DNA from: Comamonadaceae bacterium | GTDB taxonomy: Bacteria; Pseudomonadota; Gammaproteobacteria; Burkholderiales; Burkholderiaceae_C | Length of the DNA: 64,000 bases | NCBI GenBank assembly: GCA_947456305.1 | Contig: CANGPN010000005.1 | Location: forward strand, 101,570 to 165,569 | Direction of reading: 5' to 3' | Shown here: positions 43,750 through 53,166 of the stretch, one piece after another | How the letters are laid out: every line of letters starts with the position of its first letter | Numbering within the stretch: the first letter of the stretch is position 1 | Position numbers and translations under genes: made by a program | Notes under the pieces: model-generated | What the model saw: the letters and a program-made list of their open reading frames with translations, nothing else | Told to the model about the DNA's origin: nothing | Databases searched by the model: none

Positions 43750-44775
43750 TCAGACCGCGGTTAAGAAAGACACACCTACGGCACCTAAAAAATGATCAGC
43801 ACGTCCCGCTTGCCCCTTTGGATTCACAGTACCGTAATCGTTGGCCAAAATGCGTTTCACGCGGTTGATATGAAAGCTGCGCAATAACTCCGATACGGTA
43901 AGAACCTGCTCGTAGTCGGCCGGGTAAAGCTCACGGTGGTAAGCAGGCAAGCGGTACCAGGCGAGAGTGGGGCGCTCGTGGTGGGCATTATGAAAACCAA
44001 AATTAAGCCACAACATATTGAGCAACCCGTTGCCCAGTGTGCTGCTAACCCCTACAACATCGGTATAGGTATTGGCTTGCTCGTAAGCTCGGTCGCGAAT
44101 TTTGTCATTCGGCACTGGAGTATTGTCCAGCAAGGGATAGGCGTCATAGGTGTGCTGAAAACAATCGGCAAAACGCAATAAGGTGATAAATACAAGCACT
44201 GAAAACGCGTAAAGCGCCCATGCCAGTGGAGCAAACCATGCCAAGCAAGCCAACACAGTTGTTCGTACAACAGCAATCACCAATATACGTAAACGCGCTT
44301 GGCTACTGCCGCCTGCACGAAAAGGTAAGAGGATGACAAAAGCACGCATTAAAAATTCAACCGCAGGTATGTAAGCCCATTCCAAGGCCAGTACCGTTGA
44401 GCGAAACCAGGCCGGTGCTGCCACCAGAAAACCTTTAGCGTCAAAGGTCACCACATCAGCCCGTTCCACATGGTGGCGCATGTGCTTATTACGCATATCT
44501 TCAAAGCGTGCAAAACAACTGCCGTTAAGCCAAGTCATCAGCGTGCCCCAACGCGCATTCGCTTGAGGGTTTTTGAAGATTGCATGATGGGCAAATTCAT
44601 GCACGAAGTAGGCCGACCAGGTCAAGCTCAACACCATGCTGAAAACTCCCAAGCCATTCCACAGCCAGAAATCTTGAAAAAAGAGAAAGAAACCGAGGGG
44701 GTAGAGCATTAAGGTTGCCGACAGTGCCAGGGTGTTGGGCCACCAGCCTTGCGGGTCTCTGTAAATGGATGTCAT
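43750..44775 (-). CDS. Membrane fatty acid desaturase/hydroxylase-fold di-iron enzyme
   Basis: The three His boxes of the membrane desaturase superfamily are present: HEFAHH (59-64), HMRHH (98-102) and HNAHH (262-266), with an extra FQHTYD box near 212, and four to six membrane helices. Length 341 is usual for FA_desaturase-type enzymes. The family also contains alkane, carotenoid and other hydroxylases, so the substrate need not be a lipid. Its place in a guanidine-riboswitch operon, directly after the uptake protein, suggests oxidation of a guanidino compound (inference). Confidence 0.85.
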   Translation of the reverse strand: MTSIYRDPQGWWPNTLALSATLMLYPLGFFLFFQDFWLWNGLGVFSMVLSLTWSAYFVHEFAHHAIFKNPQANARWGTLMTWLNGSCFARFEDMRNKHMRHHVERADVVTFDAKGFLVAAPAWFRSTVLALEWAYIPAVEFLMRAFVILLPFRAGGSSQARLRILVIAVVRTTVLACLAWFAPLAWALYAFSVLVFITLLRFADCFQHTYDAYPLLDNTPVPNDKIRDRAYEQANTYTDVVGVSSTLGNGLLNMLWLNFGFHNAHHERPTLAWYRLPAYHRELYPADYEQVLTVSELLRSFHINRVKRILANDYGTVNPKGQAGRADHFLGAVGVSFLTAV

Positions 44776-44799
44776 GCGCTATCCCCCAGGTTTGATCGG

Positions 44800-45861
44800 T
44801 TATTTCTTAGTCAAAGCAGTGACAAACTGCGCATCAAACGTAGCTTCAGTTGCAGGAATCGCTTTAATTTGACCCTTGGCCAACAACAATTTACCGATCA
44901 CATCACCACTGCCGTAATAAGAAGTCGTGTCAGCAGACTTGATGAAAGCTTTTGGCATTTCAGCTTGAGGAATGTTGTAAACACCGGTTAATTGTTCTTT
45001 GACTTCCTTGGCAGATACGCCCATGAATTTACCGATGATTTTGTAGGCCTCATCAGGCTTGCTCTTCATATAAGCCATACCTTCAAGGTAAACCTTCATG
45101 ATGTTGCTGATTTCAGCGGGCTTGGCTTTGATGACTTTGTCGTCAAACACTAAAACGTCCGCAATCAAACCCGGGGCATCTTTGCTGGAAAACACCACCT
45201 TGAATTTTTTGCCGCCGCCTTGACTGATGATTTGCGATAAGCTAGGTTCGTAAGTCACGCCTATCGGCATTTGGCCGGAGGCCATGGCCGCGGGCACGCC
45301 CTCTGGTGTCATATTGATTGGGGTGATGTCTTTGTCGGTCAATCCAGCGGTTTTAAGCGCATAGGACAACAAAAAATCGGAGGGTGACAAGGGGTTAAAA
45401 CCAATTTTCTTACCTTTGAAGTCAGCTACTTTGCTGATGGTTTTGTCGGCCACGATCGCGTCGCCACCGTTAGAGTAGTCAATGGGCATGACCACCTTTT
45501 GTTTTTGACCGGCAGCCACCTGGCCCACCACTTGGTCATATGTCAACATGCCACCATCAACCGCGCCGCTAGCTATGGCGGATGGGATCAAAGCCGGGTC
45601 GGTGAAGACTTGTAAGCTGACCTTCATGTTGTATTTTTTGTAGAGATCTAAAGCCTCTGCCACATAAAACGGGCCGTAGCCAATCCAGACCACTGTACCG
45701 ATCTTCATCGTAGCGGGGCCGGCCGCAAAGGCTGAGCTTGCAGCCACCATGAGGATGGCGCTGGTAACGGGTTTGACAAGTCGGCCGATCAACGCGCTGG
45801 CACGTTGGCTGAAACCGGAGGATGCGACGCAAGATGCCTTGAAAAGAAATGTGCTGCCCAT
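44800..45861 (-). CDS. Guanidine-type ABC transporter substrate-binding protein
   Basis: A 353-residue NMT1/SsuA-like periplasmic binding protein with a long leader ending AASSAFAAG. MKIGTVVWIGYGPFYVAEALDLYKKYNM and the two-lobe pattern place it in the family that accompanies urea-carboxylase-type operons. GGAG nine bases before the ATG at 45861 is a good ribosome binding site. Its leader holds a guanidine-I riboswitch, so guanidine or a derivative is its probable ligand, delivered to the permease and ATPase encoded at 53167-54840. It is the first gene of the second operon. Confidence 0.88.
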   Translation of the reverse strand: MGSTFLFKASCVASSGFSQRASALIGRLVKPVTSAILMVAASSAFAAGPATMKIGTVVWIGYGPFYVAEALDLYKKYNMKVSLQVFTDPALIPSAIASGAVDGGMLTYDQVVGQVAAGQKQKVVMPIDYSNGGDAIVADKTISKVADFKGKKIGFNPLSPSDFLLSYALKTAGLTDKDITPINMTPEGVPAAMASGQMPIGVTYEPSLSQIISQGGGKKFKVVFSSKDAPGLIADVLVFDDKVIKAKPAEISNIMKVYLEGMAYMKSKPDEAYKIIGKFMGVSAKEVKEQLTGVYNIPQAEMPKAFIKSADTTSYYGSGDVIGKLLLAKGQIKAIPATEATFDAQFVTALTKK

Positions 45862-45914
45862 GATGAGACTCCAAGAGTGAAAAGAAACGGCAGGAGTAGA
45901 CGATGTGAACGTCA

Positions 45915-46025
45915 GTCTCCCGGGCTTTTATCCCTCCGTGGAGTCCGGGCAATAAGCCCGCCCGGACCGGCACACTCTCGGACCAGACATCTCACAGCAG
46001 CATGGCTGCAAGACCGGAACCCTAG
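45915..46025 (-). ncRNA. Guanidine-I (ykkC) riboswitch, second operon
   Basis: Read on the minus strand, the leader has the conserved ykkC-I elements in order: CTAGGGTTCCGG at the 5' end, CTGGTCCGAGAG, then a variable hairpin with GGTCCGGGCGG, and the 3' block CGGAGGGATAAAAGCCCGGG. The consensus of guanidine-I riboswitches is CUAGGGUUCCG...CUGGUCCGAGAG...GGGACAAAAGCCCGGG, so only the variable hairpin differs. Guanidinium binding turns expression on. About 40 bases separate its end from the ribosome binding site of the binding-protein gene. Confidence 0.95.
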
Positions 46026-46105
46026 TGCACCTACCTAACTTTGCGAAAGACCTGCAATGAATGATTTCTACCATCCACTACCGCCTCGCCTGCTGTTTTA
46101 ATCAT

Positions 46106-46121
46106 TGCAACATGCATGCCA
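46106..46121 (-). promoter_or_regulatory. Sigma-54-type promoter of the second operon
   Basis: On the minus strand this reads TGGCATGCATGTTGCA, with GG and GC ten bases apart as required at -24/-12 (consensus TGGCAC-N5-TTGCA). It lies about 80 bases upstream of the riboswitch and points to nitrogen (NtrC) control. The 1-base deviation at -22 is common. Confidence 0.65.
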
Positions 46122-46194
46122 ATGATTAGCTGATTTAAGGCCAGAGAATTGCTGTTTCCGGCTGACCAAAAGCACTGAATTGGCTCGGCAGTGA

Positions 46195-48009
46195 TTATTT
46201 TGGTGCGGCCAGGTAATTTCGCCAGCCACCATGGTGCGTGATGTCCGTGGCACCCTCCGCCGCAATCGCTTCGCACACAAAGCCTTGGACCTGTCCGCCG
46301 TCTTCTAAAAATACAGTGCCAATTCCCAAAGGCGAACCTATACCCGCCACAAACGAACCGAATTCACGGGCAGGCATGGTCCAGATTTCCATTTCGATAG
46401 CTGCACCACTTTGCCCGACACGAACCAAGCCGGGGCGGTAAGGCGGTCCACCGGGCAGGGCATACATACGGTACATGGCTGCACTTTTCACAGACCGAAG
46501 CAGTCTGCCTGCACGTTGCGTTAGTTGATGGTTTAGCGCTAACCCGCTGAGGTGAGCACCGCAGACGGCAACTTGAACACAATCAGTCGAAGTATGAGAT
46601 GCGTCCGGAAAGCTGCTGGTCAAGTGAGGGGCGTGCCCGGTGGCGCCGACAGTGGAAACACTACGGGCGTGTAGCTTCGAAGCCAGCTCCAGCAATACCC
46701 GGTCCTCACCAGCGCGCGCAATCATGGTCACGCCGCAAGGGATACGGTTGTGCATGAAACCAGTGGGCACGGCAATCGCTGACAAGTCGAGCAGGTTGAC
46801 GAAGTTGGTGTAGTAACCCAGATTCGAGTTGAGTTGAATCGGATCAGCCTCGACCTGAGCGATGGTATAGGGAGAGCTTGCAGTCGGGGTCAACAGTACA
46901 TCAATGTCTTCCCAGACAGCGCGGGTTTGCATCTCCAGGTCTTTGAGTTTGTAGTGCGCGGCAAAGGTGTCGGGCGCACTGAATTGAATGCCTTTGGCGG
47001 TGATGGCCAGAGTCACTGGATGTAGCGCCCCAGGGCTGGCTTCAATGAAGGAGCGGATCGAGGCATAGCGCTCTGCCACCCAAGGACCTTCGTACAGCAA
47101 TGTCGCTACCGCAAGAAACGGCCTGAGATCCACCTCGACCGGTACGCCGCCTAAGGCCAGCAGGTGTTCTACCGCAGCGCGAAATTGCGGCAAGCCTTCG
47201 GTGTTGCCATGGAAAGCCAGGTCCTGTTCGCGAGGGACACCAAAGCGGAACTGCCCTGGGGTCAGCGCATGCTCGCTATGAACTGGCATTTGCCGTGCAT
47301 AGGCATCTTTGCCGTCTGGTCCCTCCGCCACGGCCAACACGGTGGCAGCGTCTGCTGCGGTGAGAGCGAAAATCGACACCACGTCTAAGCTACGGCAAGC
47401 TGGAATCACGCCGGTAGTCGGAATGCGTCCTACGGTTGGCTTGAGACCAATGAGGTTGTTCAAACCTGCGGGAACCCTCCCCGATCCTGCTGTGTCAGTG
47501 CCCAACGAAAAACTCGCCAAGCCCAGTGCCACAGACACAGCCGAACCTGCGGATGAGCCGCCTGAAATGTAGTCAGCATCAAAGGCATTGCGGCAGGCAC
47601 CGTAAGGAGAACGAACGCCAACCAGGCCGGTAGCGAACTGGTCCAGATTGGTTTTGCCGACGGGGATGGCACCGGCATCTATCAAGCGTTGCACCACGGT
47701 GGCACTGTGGGTAGGTGTGTAGGCGTAGCTTGGACAAGCGGCGGTGGTGGGCACACCCGCCAAGTCGATGTTGTCCTTGATTGCAAATGGAATGCCATAC
47801 AAGGGCAAGCTCTTGGGATCTCGGTCTTTCAATGCTTGTGCATAACTCAACATTTGTTCGCGGCTCAACCGGTGAATCCAGATATGGCGATCTTGCAGGC
47901 TATCTTCAGCTTGCATTTGTGTACATATGAGTTCAACCAAGGCGCTGGGGGTGAGATCACCGCTAAGGTAACGCTCGCGAAGATGAGGGATTGAGAGATC
48001 AGGTCTCAT
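46195..48009 (-). CDS. atzF: Allophanate hydrolase
   Basis: Hydrolyses allophanate to ammonia and CO2, the last step of urea- and guanidine-carboxylase pathways. The amidase-signature domain (1 to about 450) has the catalytic Lys78 (FAIKDNID), cis-Ser153 in SGGSSAGS and nucleophile Ser176 in TDTAGSGRVP. The C-terminal domain (about 470-604) that completes the second cleavage is present, so it is full length. It follows the carboxylase gene with 28 bases between. The next operon's sigma-54 promoter is right after it. Confidence 0.94.
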   Translation of the reverse strand: MRPDLSIPHLRERYLSGDLTPSALVELICTQMQAEDSLQDRHIWIHRLSREQMLSYAQALKDRDPKSLPLYGIPFAIKDNIDLAGVPTTAACPSYAYTPTHSATVVQRLIDAGAIPVGKTNLDQFATGLVGVRSPYGACRNAFDADYISGGSSAGSAVSVALGLASFSLGTDTAGSGRVPAGLNNLIGLKPTVGRIPTTGVIPACRSLDVVSIFALTAADAATVLAVAEGPDGKDAYARQMPVHSEHALTPGQFRFGVPREQDLAFHGNTEGLPQFRAAVEHLLALGGVPVEVDLRPFLAVATLLYEGPWVAERYASIRSFIEASPGALHPVTLAITAKGIQFSAPDTFAAHYKLKDLEMQTRAVWEDIDVLLTPTASSPYTIAQVEADPIQLNSNLGYYTNFVNLLDLSAIAVPTGFMHNRIPCGVTMIARAGEDRVLLELASKLHARSVSTVGATGHAPHLTSSFPDASHTSTDCVQVAVCGAHLSGLALNHQLTQRAGRLLRSVKSAAMYRMYALPGGPPYRPGLVRVGQSGAAIEMEIWTMPAREFGSFVAGIGSPLGIGTVFLEDGGQVQGFVCEAIAAEGATDITHHGGWRNYLAAPK

Positions 48010-48037
48010 GCATAGTCCAATTCATACTTTTGATAGT

Positions 48038-51000
48038 TCACTTGATCAGCACCAGGGCTTGACCGGCTTGTACTGCTTGACCAGCTTGGCACAACAATTT
48101 GTACACCTGTCCTGAAACTGGGGCGATTACCGTGACTTCCATCTTCATGGATTCAACGACCAACAGAGTTTGACCGGCTTGCACTTGTTCACCTTCGGTG
48201 ACCAGCACGGTCCAAATGCCGCCTGAGACTTGAGACGAAAGCACTTCGCCTTCAAACGCATGGAGCAAAGCAGTGTTGTCCGCTTTGTTGTCAGGAGCTT
48301 CTTGCGCGGCAGACTCGAGCAAACCAGCCGCAGCCCAGCGCTCGCGTTCGGCTTCAAACGCGCTTTGCTGGGTACGTTTGAAACCGGCAATTGAAATGGC
48401 GTTGTCGTTCAAAAAAGTCCGGTAGGCAGACAAGCTGAATTCGCCTTCTTCAATGCGCAGCTTGGCTCGACCGGCCGGAAAGTCCAATCGCCATTGCGCA
48501 AGTTCGTCGGCACTGACGGGGTAAAAACGGATCTGGTCGAAAAAGCGCAATAGCCAAGGCTTATCTGCTGCAAAGTCCACGGCGCCGTTGCGTGCGTCGC
48601 GCCAGCGGTTCCACATTTGAACCGTGCGGCCAACAAATTGATAGCCGCCCGGTCCTTCCATGCCATACACACACATGTAAGCACCCCCTATGCCTACCGC
48701 GTTCTCGGGCGTCCAGGTGCGCGCCGGGTTGTACTTGGTGGTCACCAAACGGTGGCGAGGGTCAATCGGTGTTGCCACGGGCGCGCCCAAGTACACATCA
48801 CCTAAACCGAGTACCAGGTAACTGGCCTCAAACACCACGTTCTGAACCGCTTGCCAATCGGCCAAACCGTTGATGCGTCGAATGAATTCGATGTTGCTCG
48901 GGCACCATGGGGCATCGTCACGCACCGATTGCATGTACTTTTCTATGGCGAGTCGGGTAGATGCATCGTCCCACGACAGAGGCAGCCACACCGTGCGACT
49001 TGGCACGGTGATATCCGCATTGCCTGGATTTGCGCTGCCAGGTTGTGCATCCAGAATCAGTTGCACCAGCGTATGCAAGTCAATCGCATCAGGGTCGAAA
49101 TGCACTTGTAATGAACGAATGCCGGGCGTTAAATCAATCAGTCCAGGCAAGCGATCTTGTTTACGCCAAAGTTGTAACTGTGTCATCAAAGCATGCACAT
49201 GAAAGCGCATCACCAAGTCTAGTTGTAATGGGCCAAACTCGATCAATAAATTGCAGTCCCCGGATCGCCGCATCACCACTTCTACCCCGTCTTCGGCTGC
49301 TGGCAAACGCAGCAATACAGGCGAATTCGGCAAGTTCAAAGATGGTGAGCCGGCTTGGCGTGTAGTTGTGCTCATGTCCTGAGGGGAGCTCAAGCCCAGC
49401 AACAGGGCGTTTTGCTTTTGAGCAAGCGAATTGGCTGTTTCTAAGCTGACTGGTACGAAGCGAACGGTGTGGCCGGGGGAAAGTTGGCCCAGTTTCCAAA
49501 GTTCTGCACGTACGACCGTGGCAGGGCAAACAAAACCACCCAGACTTGGACCGTCCGGGCCCAGGATCACTGGCATGTCACCTGTGAAGTCAATTGCGCC
49601 AATGGCATAGGGATTGTCATGGATATTACTGGGATGTAAGCCGGCTTCACCGCCATCGCTTCGCGCCCAGACAGGTTTGGGCCCTATCAGTCGAACACCT
49701 GTACGGCTAGAGTTGTAGTGCACCTCCCAGCGGGTTGACCAGAGCATCTGCATGTCTTCAGGGGTGAAGAAATCGGGCGCGCCATGCGGGCCTTCAAGCA
49801 CTGCGATGTCCCAGTGCGTGTCATAGCCGGGTTTAAGGTCTTGCACTTGTGACGGGGTGAGAGCGGGCAGGGGTGAAGCTGTGCCGACATGAAGCACATC
49901 ACCTGCGCGCAGCACGCGACCGCCGTGCCCGCCAAACTGGCCTAGGGTGAATGTCGATTTGCTGCCCAGGTAATCAGGCACATCAAACCCGCCTGCCACA
50001 GCAAGATAGGCGCGGCAGCCCACACTTGAGACGCGACCGATTTTCAATACCTGCCCGGCAAGCACTTCGTGCAACTGCCAGGCTGAAATAGTCACACCGT
50101 CCAAAGTCACATCCAGCGGCGCCCCGCACACTGCAAATCGCATGGCTGAACGAAAGCGCAGGCTAGGCCCGGCGGCAGTGATCTCAAGCGCAGCCGTTCC
50201 CTGAGGATTGCCCACTATCGCATTGGCTGAACGTAAGGCCAAGGCGTCCATGGGCCCGCTTGGGGGTACACCGACATCCCAATAACCGGTTCGCCCCGGC
50301 CAGTCTTGAACCATGGTGTGCACTCCGCCTGAGAGTACATCTACGCAGTGGCTGGCATAGGTAAATCCATTGAGGCTTCGGGTGGTGTGTTCGCCACGCT
50401 TAAATGGAACAAATTCCATCAAAGCCTGAAGGTATTGCAGGTTGCACTCCAGACCTGCAATGCGAGTGGTGGAAAGCGCGGTCTCAAGCTTGTGTAAGGC
50501 GTCCTCGCGGTCATTGCCGTGCACGATCAACTTAGCCAACAGCGGATCGTATGAAGCGCTGATTTCGCTGCCGCGCTCAATCCATGTATCGACGCGCAAG
50601 TCGCCAGGAAACACCACCTGGGTCAATATGCCGGTTGAGGGCTGGAAATGATTGAAAGGATCTTCTGCATATACACGTGCTTGTATTGCGTGGCCTTGTG
50701 TGGTGATTTTGAGGCTCGATAAATCTGGCAAATCGCCGCTGGGAAGTTTGACCATCCACTCCACAATATCGACGCCCGTGACCGCTTCAGTGACGCCATG
50801 CTCAACCTGCAATCGGGCATTAACCTCCAGAAAATAAAAGTCTTGGGTTCGTGCATCCACTACGAATTCCACGGTACCGGCTGAGCGGTAATTCACCACT
50901 TGGGCCAAGCGCCGGGCTGTGGCGTGCAGCGCCTTACGCACTTCGGGCCGCAAGTGCGGTGCGGGGGTTTCTTCCACTACTTTCTGGTTGCGCCGTTGCA

Positions 51001-51688
51001 GCGAGCAGTCACGCTCCCCCAAAACCACCACTTGACCGTTACCGTCGCCAAAGACCTGGACTTCGATGTGTCTTGCATCGGTAATAAAGCGCTCGAGAAA
51101 AACACCAGCATCTGCAAAGTTAGACTGAGCCAAACGGCTCACTGTTTGAAAAGCGGTACTTAGTTCAACATCGTTTTGGCACATCTGCATGCCAATGCCG
51201 CCACCGCCGGCGCTGCTCTTGAGCATGACGGGGTAGCCAATTGTTTGCGCCGCCGTCAAGGCCGCTTCGGCGCTGGCAAGCAAACCTGTGCCCGGCAACA
51301 GTTGAACCTCGGCTTGGGTGGCCAGTGCGCGCGCAGAGTGCTTTAGGCCAAAAACCTGCATTTGTTCGGGCGTGGGTCCTAGAAAAACCAATCCTGCAGC
51401 TTCACACGCTCGTACAAAGGCTGGGTTTTCTGAAAGAAATCCATAGCCGGGATGAACGGCTTGTGCACCTGTGGCCACAGCAGCTTCTATGATTTTGGGG
51501 ATAGCGAGGTAGCTCAATGCAGGGGCAGGCGGACCGATACAAACAGACTCGGTGGCCATAGCCACGTGCATTGAACCTGCATCGGCTTCTGAATACACCG
51601 CCACTGAATCGATACCTAAGCGGTTCAATGTACGAATGATGCGACATGCAATTGCGCCGCGGTTGGCAATCAAAATTTTGGTCAACAT
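48038..51688 (-). CDS. Guanidine carboxylase (urea carboxylase family)
   Basis: A 1216-residue biotin-dependent carboxylase: biotin carboxylase domain (1 to about 450; ATP-grasp KSSAGGGGIGM and EVNARLQVEHGVTE), a KipA/AHS2 domain (about 450-770; GRTGYWDVGVPPSGPMD), KipI/AHS1 (about 800-1020) and a biotinyl domain with VVESMKMEVTV near 1183, its Lys being the biotin site. Enzymes of this architecture used to be called urea carboxylases; those in guanidine-I riboswitch operons with DUF1989 partners carboxylate guanidine. Its start directly follows the stop of the DUF1989 gene. Confidence 0.92.
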   Translation of the reverse strand: MLTKILIANRGAIACRIIRTLNRLGIDSVAVYSEADAGSMHVAMATESVCIGPPAPALSYLAIPKIIEAAVATGAQAVHPGYGFLSENPAFVRACEAAGLVFLGPTPEQMQVFGLKHSARALATQAEVQLLPGTGLLASAEAALTAAQTIGYPVMLKSSAGGGGIGMQMCQNDVELSTAFQTVSRLAQSNFADAGVFLERFITDARHIEVQVFGDGNGQVVVLGERDCSLQRRNQKVVEETPAPHLRPEVRKALHATARRLAQVVNYRSAGTVEFVVDARTQDFYFLEVNARLQVEHGVTEAVTGVDIVEWMVKLPSGDLPDLSSLKITTQGHAIQARVYAEDPFNHFQPSTGILTQVVFPGDLRVDTWIERGSEISASYDPLLAKLIVHGNDREDALHKLETALSTTRIAGLECNLQYLQALMEFVPFKRGEHTTRSLNGFTYASHCVDVLSGGVHTMVQDWPGRTGYWDVGVPPSGPMDALALRSANAIVGNPQGTAALEITAAGPSLRFRSAMRFAVCGAPLDVTLDGVTISAWQLHEVLAGQVLKIGRVSSVGCRAYLAVAGGFDVPDYLGSKSTFTLGQFGGHGGRVLRAGDVLHVGTASPLPALTPSQVQDLKPGYDTHWDIAVLEGPHGAPDFFTPEDMQMLWSTRWEVHYNSSRTGVRLIGPKPVWARSDGGEAGLHPSNIHDNPYAIGAIDFTGDMPVILGPDGPSLGGFVCPATVVRAELWKLGQLSPGHTVRFVPVSLETANSLAQKQNALLLGLSSPQDMSTTTRQAGSPSLNLPNSPVLLRLPAAEDGVEVVMRRSGDCNLLIEFGPLQLDLVMRFHVHALMTQLQLWRKQDRLPGLIDLTPGIRSLQVHFDPDAIDLHTLVQLILDAQPGSANPGNADITVPSRTVWLPLSWDDASTRLAIEKYMQSVRDDAPWCPSNIEFIRRINGLADWQAVQNVVFEASYLVLGLGDVYLGAPVATPIDPRHRLVTTKYNPARTWTPENAVGIGGAYMCVYGMEGPGGYQFVGRTVQMWNRWRDARNGAVDFAADKPWLLRFFDQIRFYPVSADELAQWRLDFPAGRAKLRIEEGEFSLSAYRTFLNDNAISIAGFKRTQQSAFEAERERWAAAGLLESAAQEAPDNKADNTALLHAFEGEVLSSQVSGGIWTVLVTEGEQVQAGQTLLVVESMKMEVTVIAPVSGQVYKLLCQAGQAVQAGQALVLIK

Positions 51689-52351
51689 CTAAGCACCATC
51701 CCAAACAAGACATTGCACAGGAGTGGGGTTGTATGCGTTACATGGGTTATTTAACTGAGGGCAGTTTGAAATCAATACGATGACATCCATCTCGGCGCGC
51801 ATCTCGACATACTTGCCGGGCGCGGAGATGCCGTCTTCGAAAGTGAGCTTGCCCTCTGGCGTGACTGGCACATTCATGAAGAAGTTGATGTTGCTCACCA
51901 CATCGCGTTTGCTGAAAAAAGGCCCTTCAGGATGTGCCTGGCTGTAGCGGGCAATGGCCAGCATGAAGTTGTCGCGACAGCTGTGCATATGGCGTTTGTC
52001 CAATGCATAGCGCACAGTGTTACTTTCACACGAACATGCGCCACCCAAGGTGTCGTGCCTGCCGCAGGTGTCAGCCACGATGCTGAGCATAGGTCGGCCT
52101 TCACTTGACATGATTTGTGTGCCCACAGTCAGGTAAAGCGCGGCTTGCGATTGAACTGTGTGGGTAGCGCTGTAGCGTTCGCTCAAATCATGAGCGTTAT
52201 AAAACAAGGTATCCACCGCCTGGTTGCCTTCGAGGTCAACGATACGAAACACCTGTCCTTTGCGCAGGGTGTGCATCCAAGGTTCACCGGCTGGGATCAC
52301 CGCTTCGAAACAAGCGGTGGCGGGTGTCAAACTGCTTTCAAGGGTTTGCAT
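51689..52351 (-). CDS. DUF1989 protein, carboxyguanidine deiminase subunit (UCA protein 1)
   Basis: A 220-residue DUF1989 protein, until recently called urea carboxylase-associated protein. It has [16 protein letters not shown], the Cys-containing motif of this family, and HMHSCRDNF. In the guanidine pathway two such proteins (CgdA and CgdB) form the deiminase that turns carboxyguanidine into allophanate and ammonia. Which of the two names fits this gene I cannot settle; the short length and position next to the carboxylase match UCA protein 1. The stop abuts the carboxylase start. Confidence 0.88.
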   Translation of the reverse strand: MQTLESSLTPATACFEAVIPAGEPWMHTLRKGQVFRIVDLEGNQAVDTLFYNAHDLSERYSATHTVQSQAALYLTVGTQIMSSEGRPMLSIVADTCGRHDTLGGACSCESNTVRYALDKRHMHSCRDNFMLAIARYSQAHPEGPFFSKRDVVSNINFFMNVPVTPEGKLTFEDGISAPGKYVEMRAEMDVIVLISNCPQLNNPCNAYNPTPVQCLVWDGA

Positions 52352-52366
52352 TTCTGGGCCTTCTCA

Positions 52367-53149
52367 TCAAAGGTAATAGCGTTCGGTGTTGAGCAAGCCC
52401 CTGGCGTTTTCAGGGCAGTGCATGCGGCAAATATCGTTGGCGGTGGCTGTGCCTGAGCGCCAGACTTGCAAGTCAATCTGAGTTGGTGCGTATACAGGAT
52501 CAGGGTTGAGGGGGTGAGGGGTTGTGGATAACACGACCAAAACATCCATTTCACAACGTAAATCCACATATTGACCCGGGGCTCGGTGGTCGGTTTGGAA
52601 GTGCAGCGAACCTGTCGTGTCTGTACTGAGTTTGCTGAACAGGTTCAGATTAGCCACCAGATCGCGCTTATCCATGCTCCATTTTTCAAGTTCAATCTGC
52701 AAATTGTCCTGGCCATTGCGGTACATGTCATTGCGATGTGCACCGAATCGGGCTTCTCCGTGGCGAGCCATGACAGATTGACCGTTGGTTGAGCCGCCAA
52801 CAGTGTCGTGCCATCCGCAGGTGTCGGCTGTGAGCGAACACAGCACCCGCCCCATGTCCGAGTAACACACATGGCCGGAGGTCAAATAGGCTGTGTGCTG
52901 GGCTTTCAAGGTGTCCGGCATGTTGTAGCGCTCGCTGGGATTGGCCGCATTGAATAACAACATCGAGACATTGCCACTGCCACGGGTATCGGTGAATCGC
53001 ATAGTGTTGCCGCGGCGGATGACACCTGACCAGGCAGTACCGCCGGGAAGTGTGTGTGTCCATAGCAGCAGCGAAGTGTCAAAAGCCATGGCATGAGCAG
53101 GCACAGCTGCTTGAGCCAAAGGTGTCAGAGTTTCCATCAGGCTAAACAT
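52367..53149 (-). CDS. DUF1989 protein, carboxyguanidine deiminase subunit (UCA protein 2)
   Basis: The larger partner (260 residues) of the DUF1989 pair, with LTADTCGWHDTVGGSTN and NGQDNLQIELEKW. The ATG at 53149 is preceded by AAGGA; an inner ATG at 53137 is also possible. It sits between the transporter ATPase and the shorter DUF1989 gene, the order seen in other guanidine-degradation operons, and forms the deiminase with its neighbour. Confidence 0.88.
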   Translation of the reverse strand: MFSLMETLTPLAQAAVPAHAMAFDTSLLLWTHTLPGGTAWSGVIRRGNTMRFTDTRGSGNVSMLLFNAANPSERYNMPDTLKAQHTAYLTSGHVCYSDMGRVLCSLTADTCGWHDTVGGSTNGQSVMARHGEARFGAHRNDMYRNGQDNLQIELEKWSMDKRDLVANLNLFSKLSTDTTGSLHFQTDHRAPGQYVDLRCEMDVLVVLSTTPHPLNPDPVYAPTQIDLQVWRSGTATANDICRMHCPENARGLLNTERYYL

Positions 53150-53166
53150 GTTCAGGTTTCCTTGGG

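Noticed and set aside
48038..51688. Fused carboxylase as urea amidolyase
   Set aside because: Urea amidolyase has the allophanate hydrolase fused; here it is a separate gene and the riboswitch points to guanidine.
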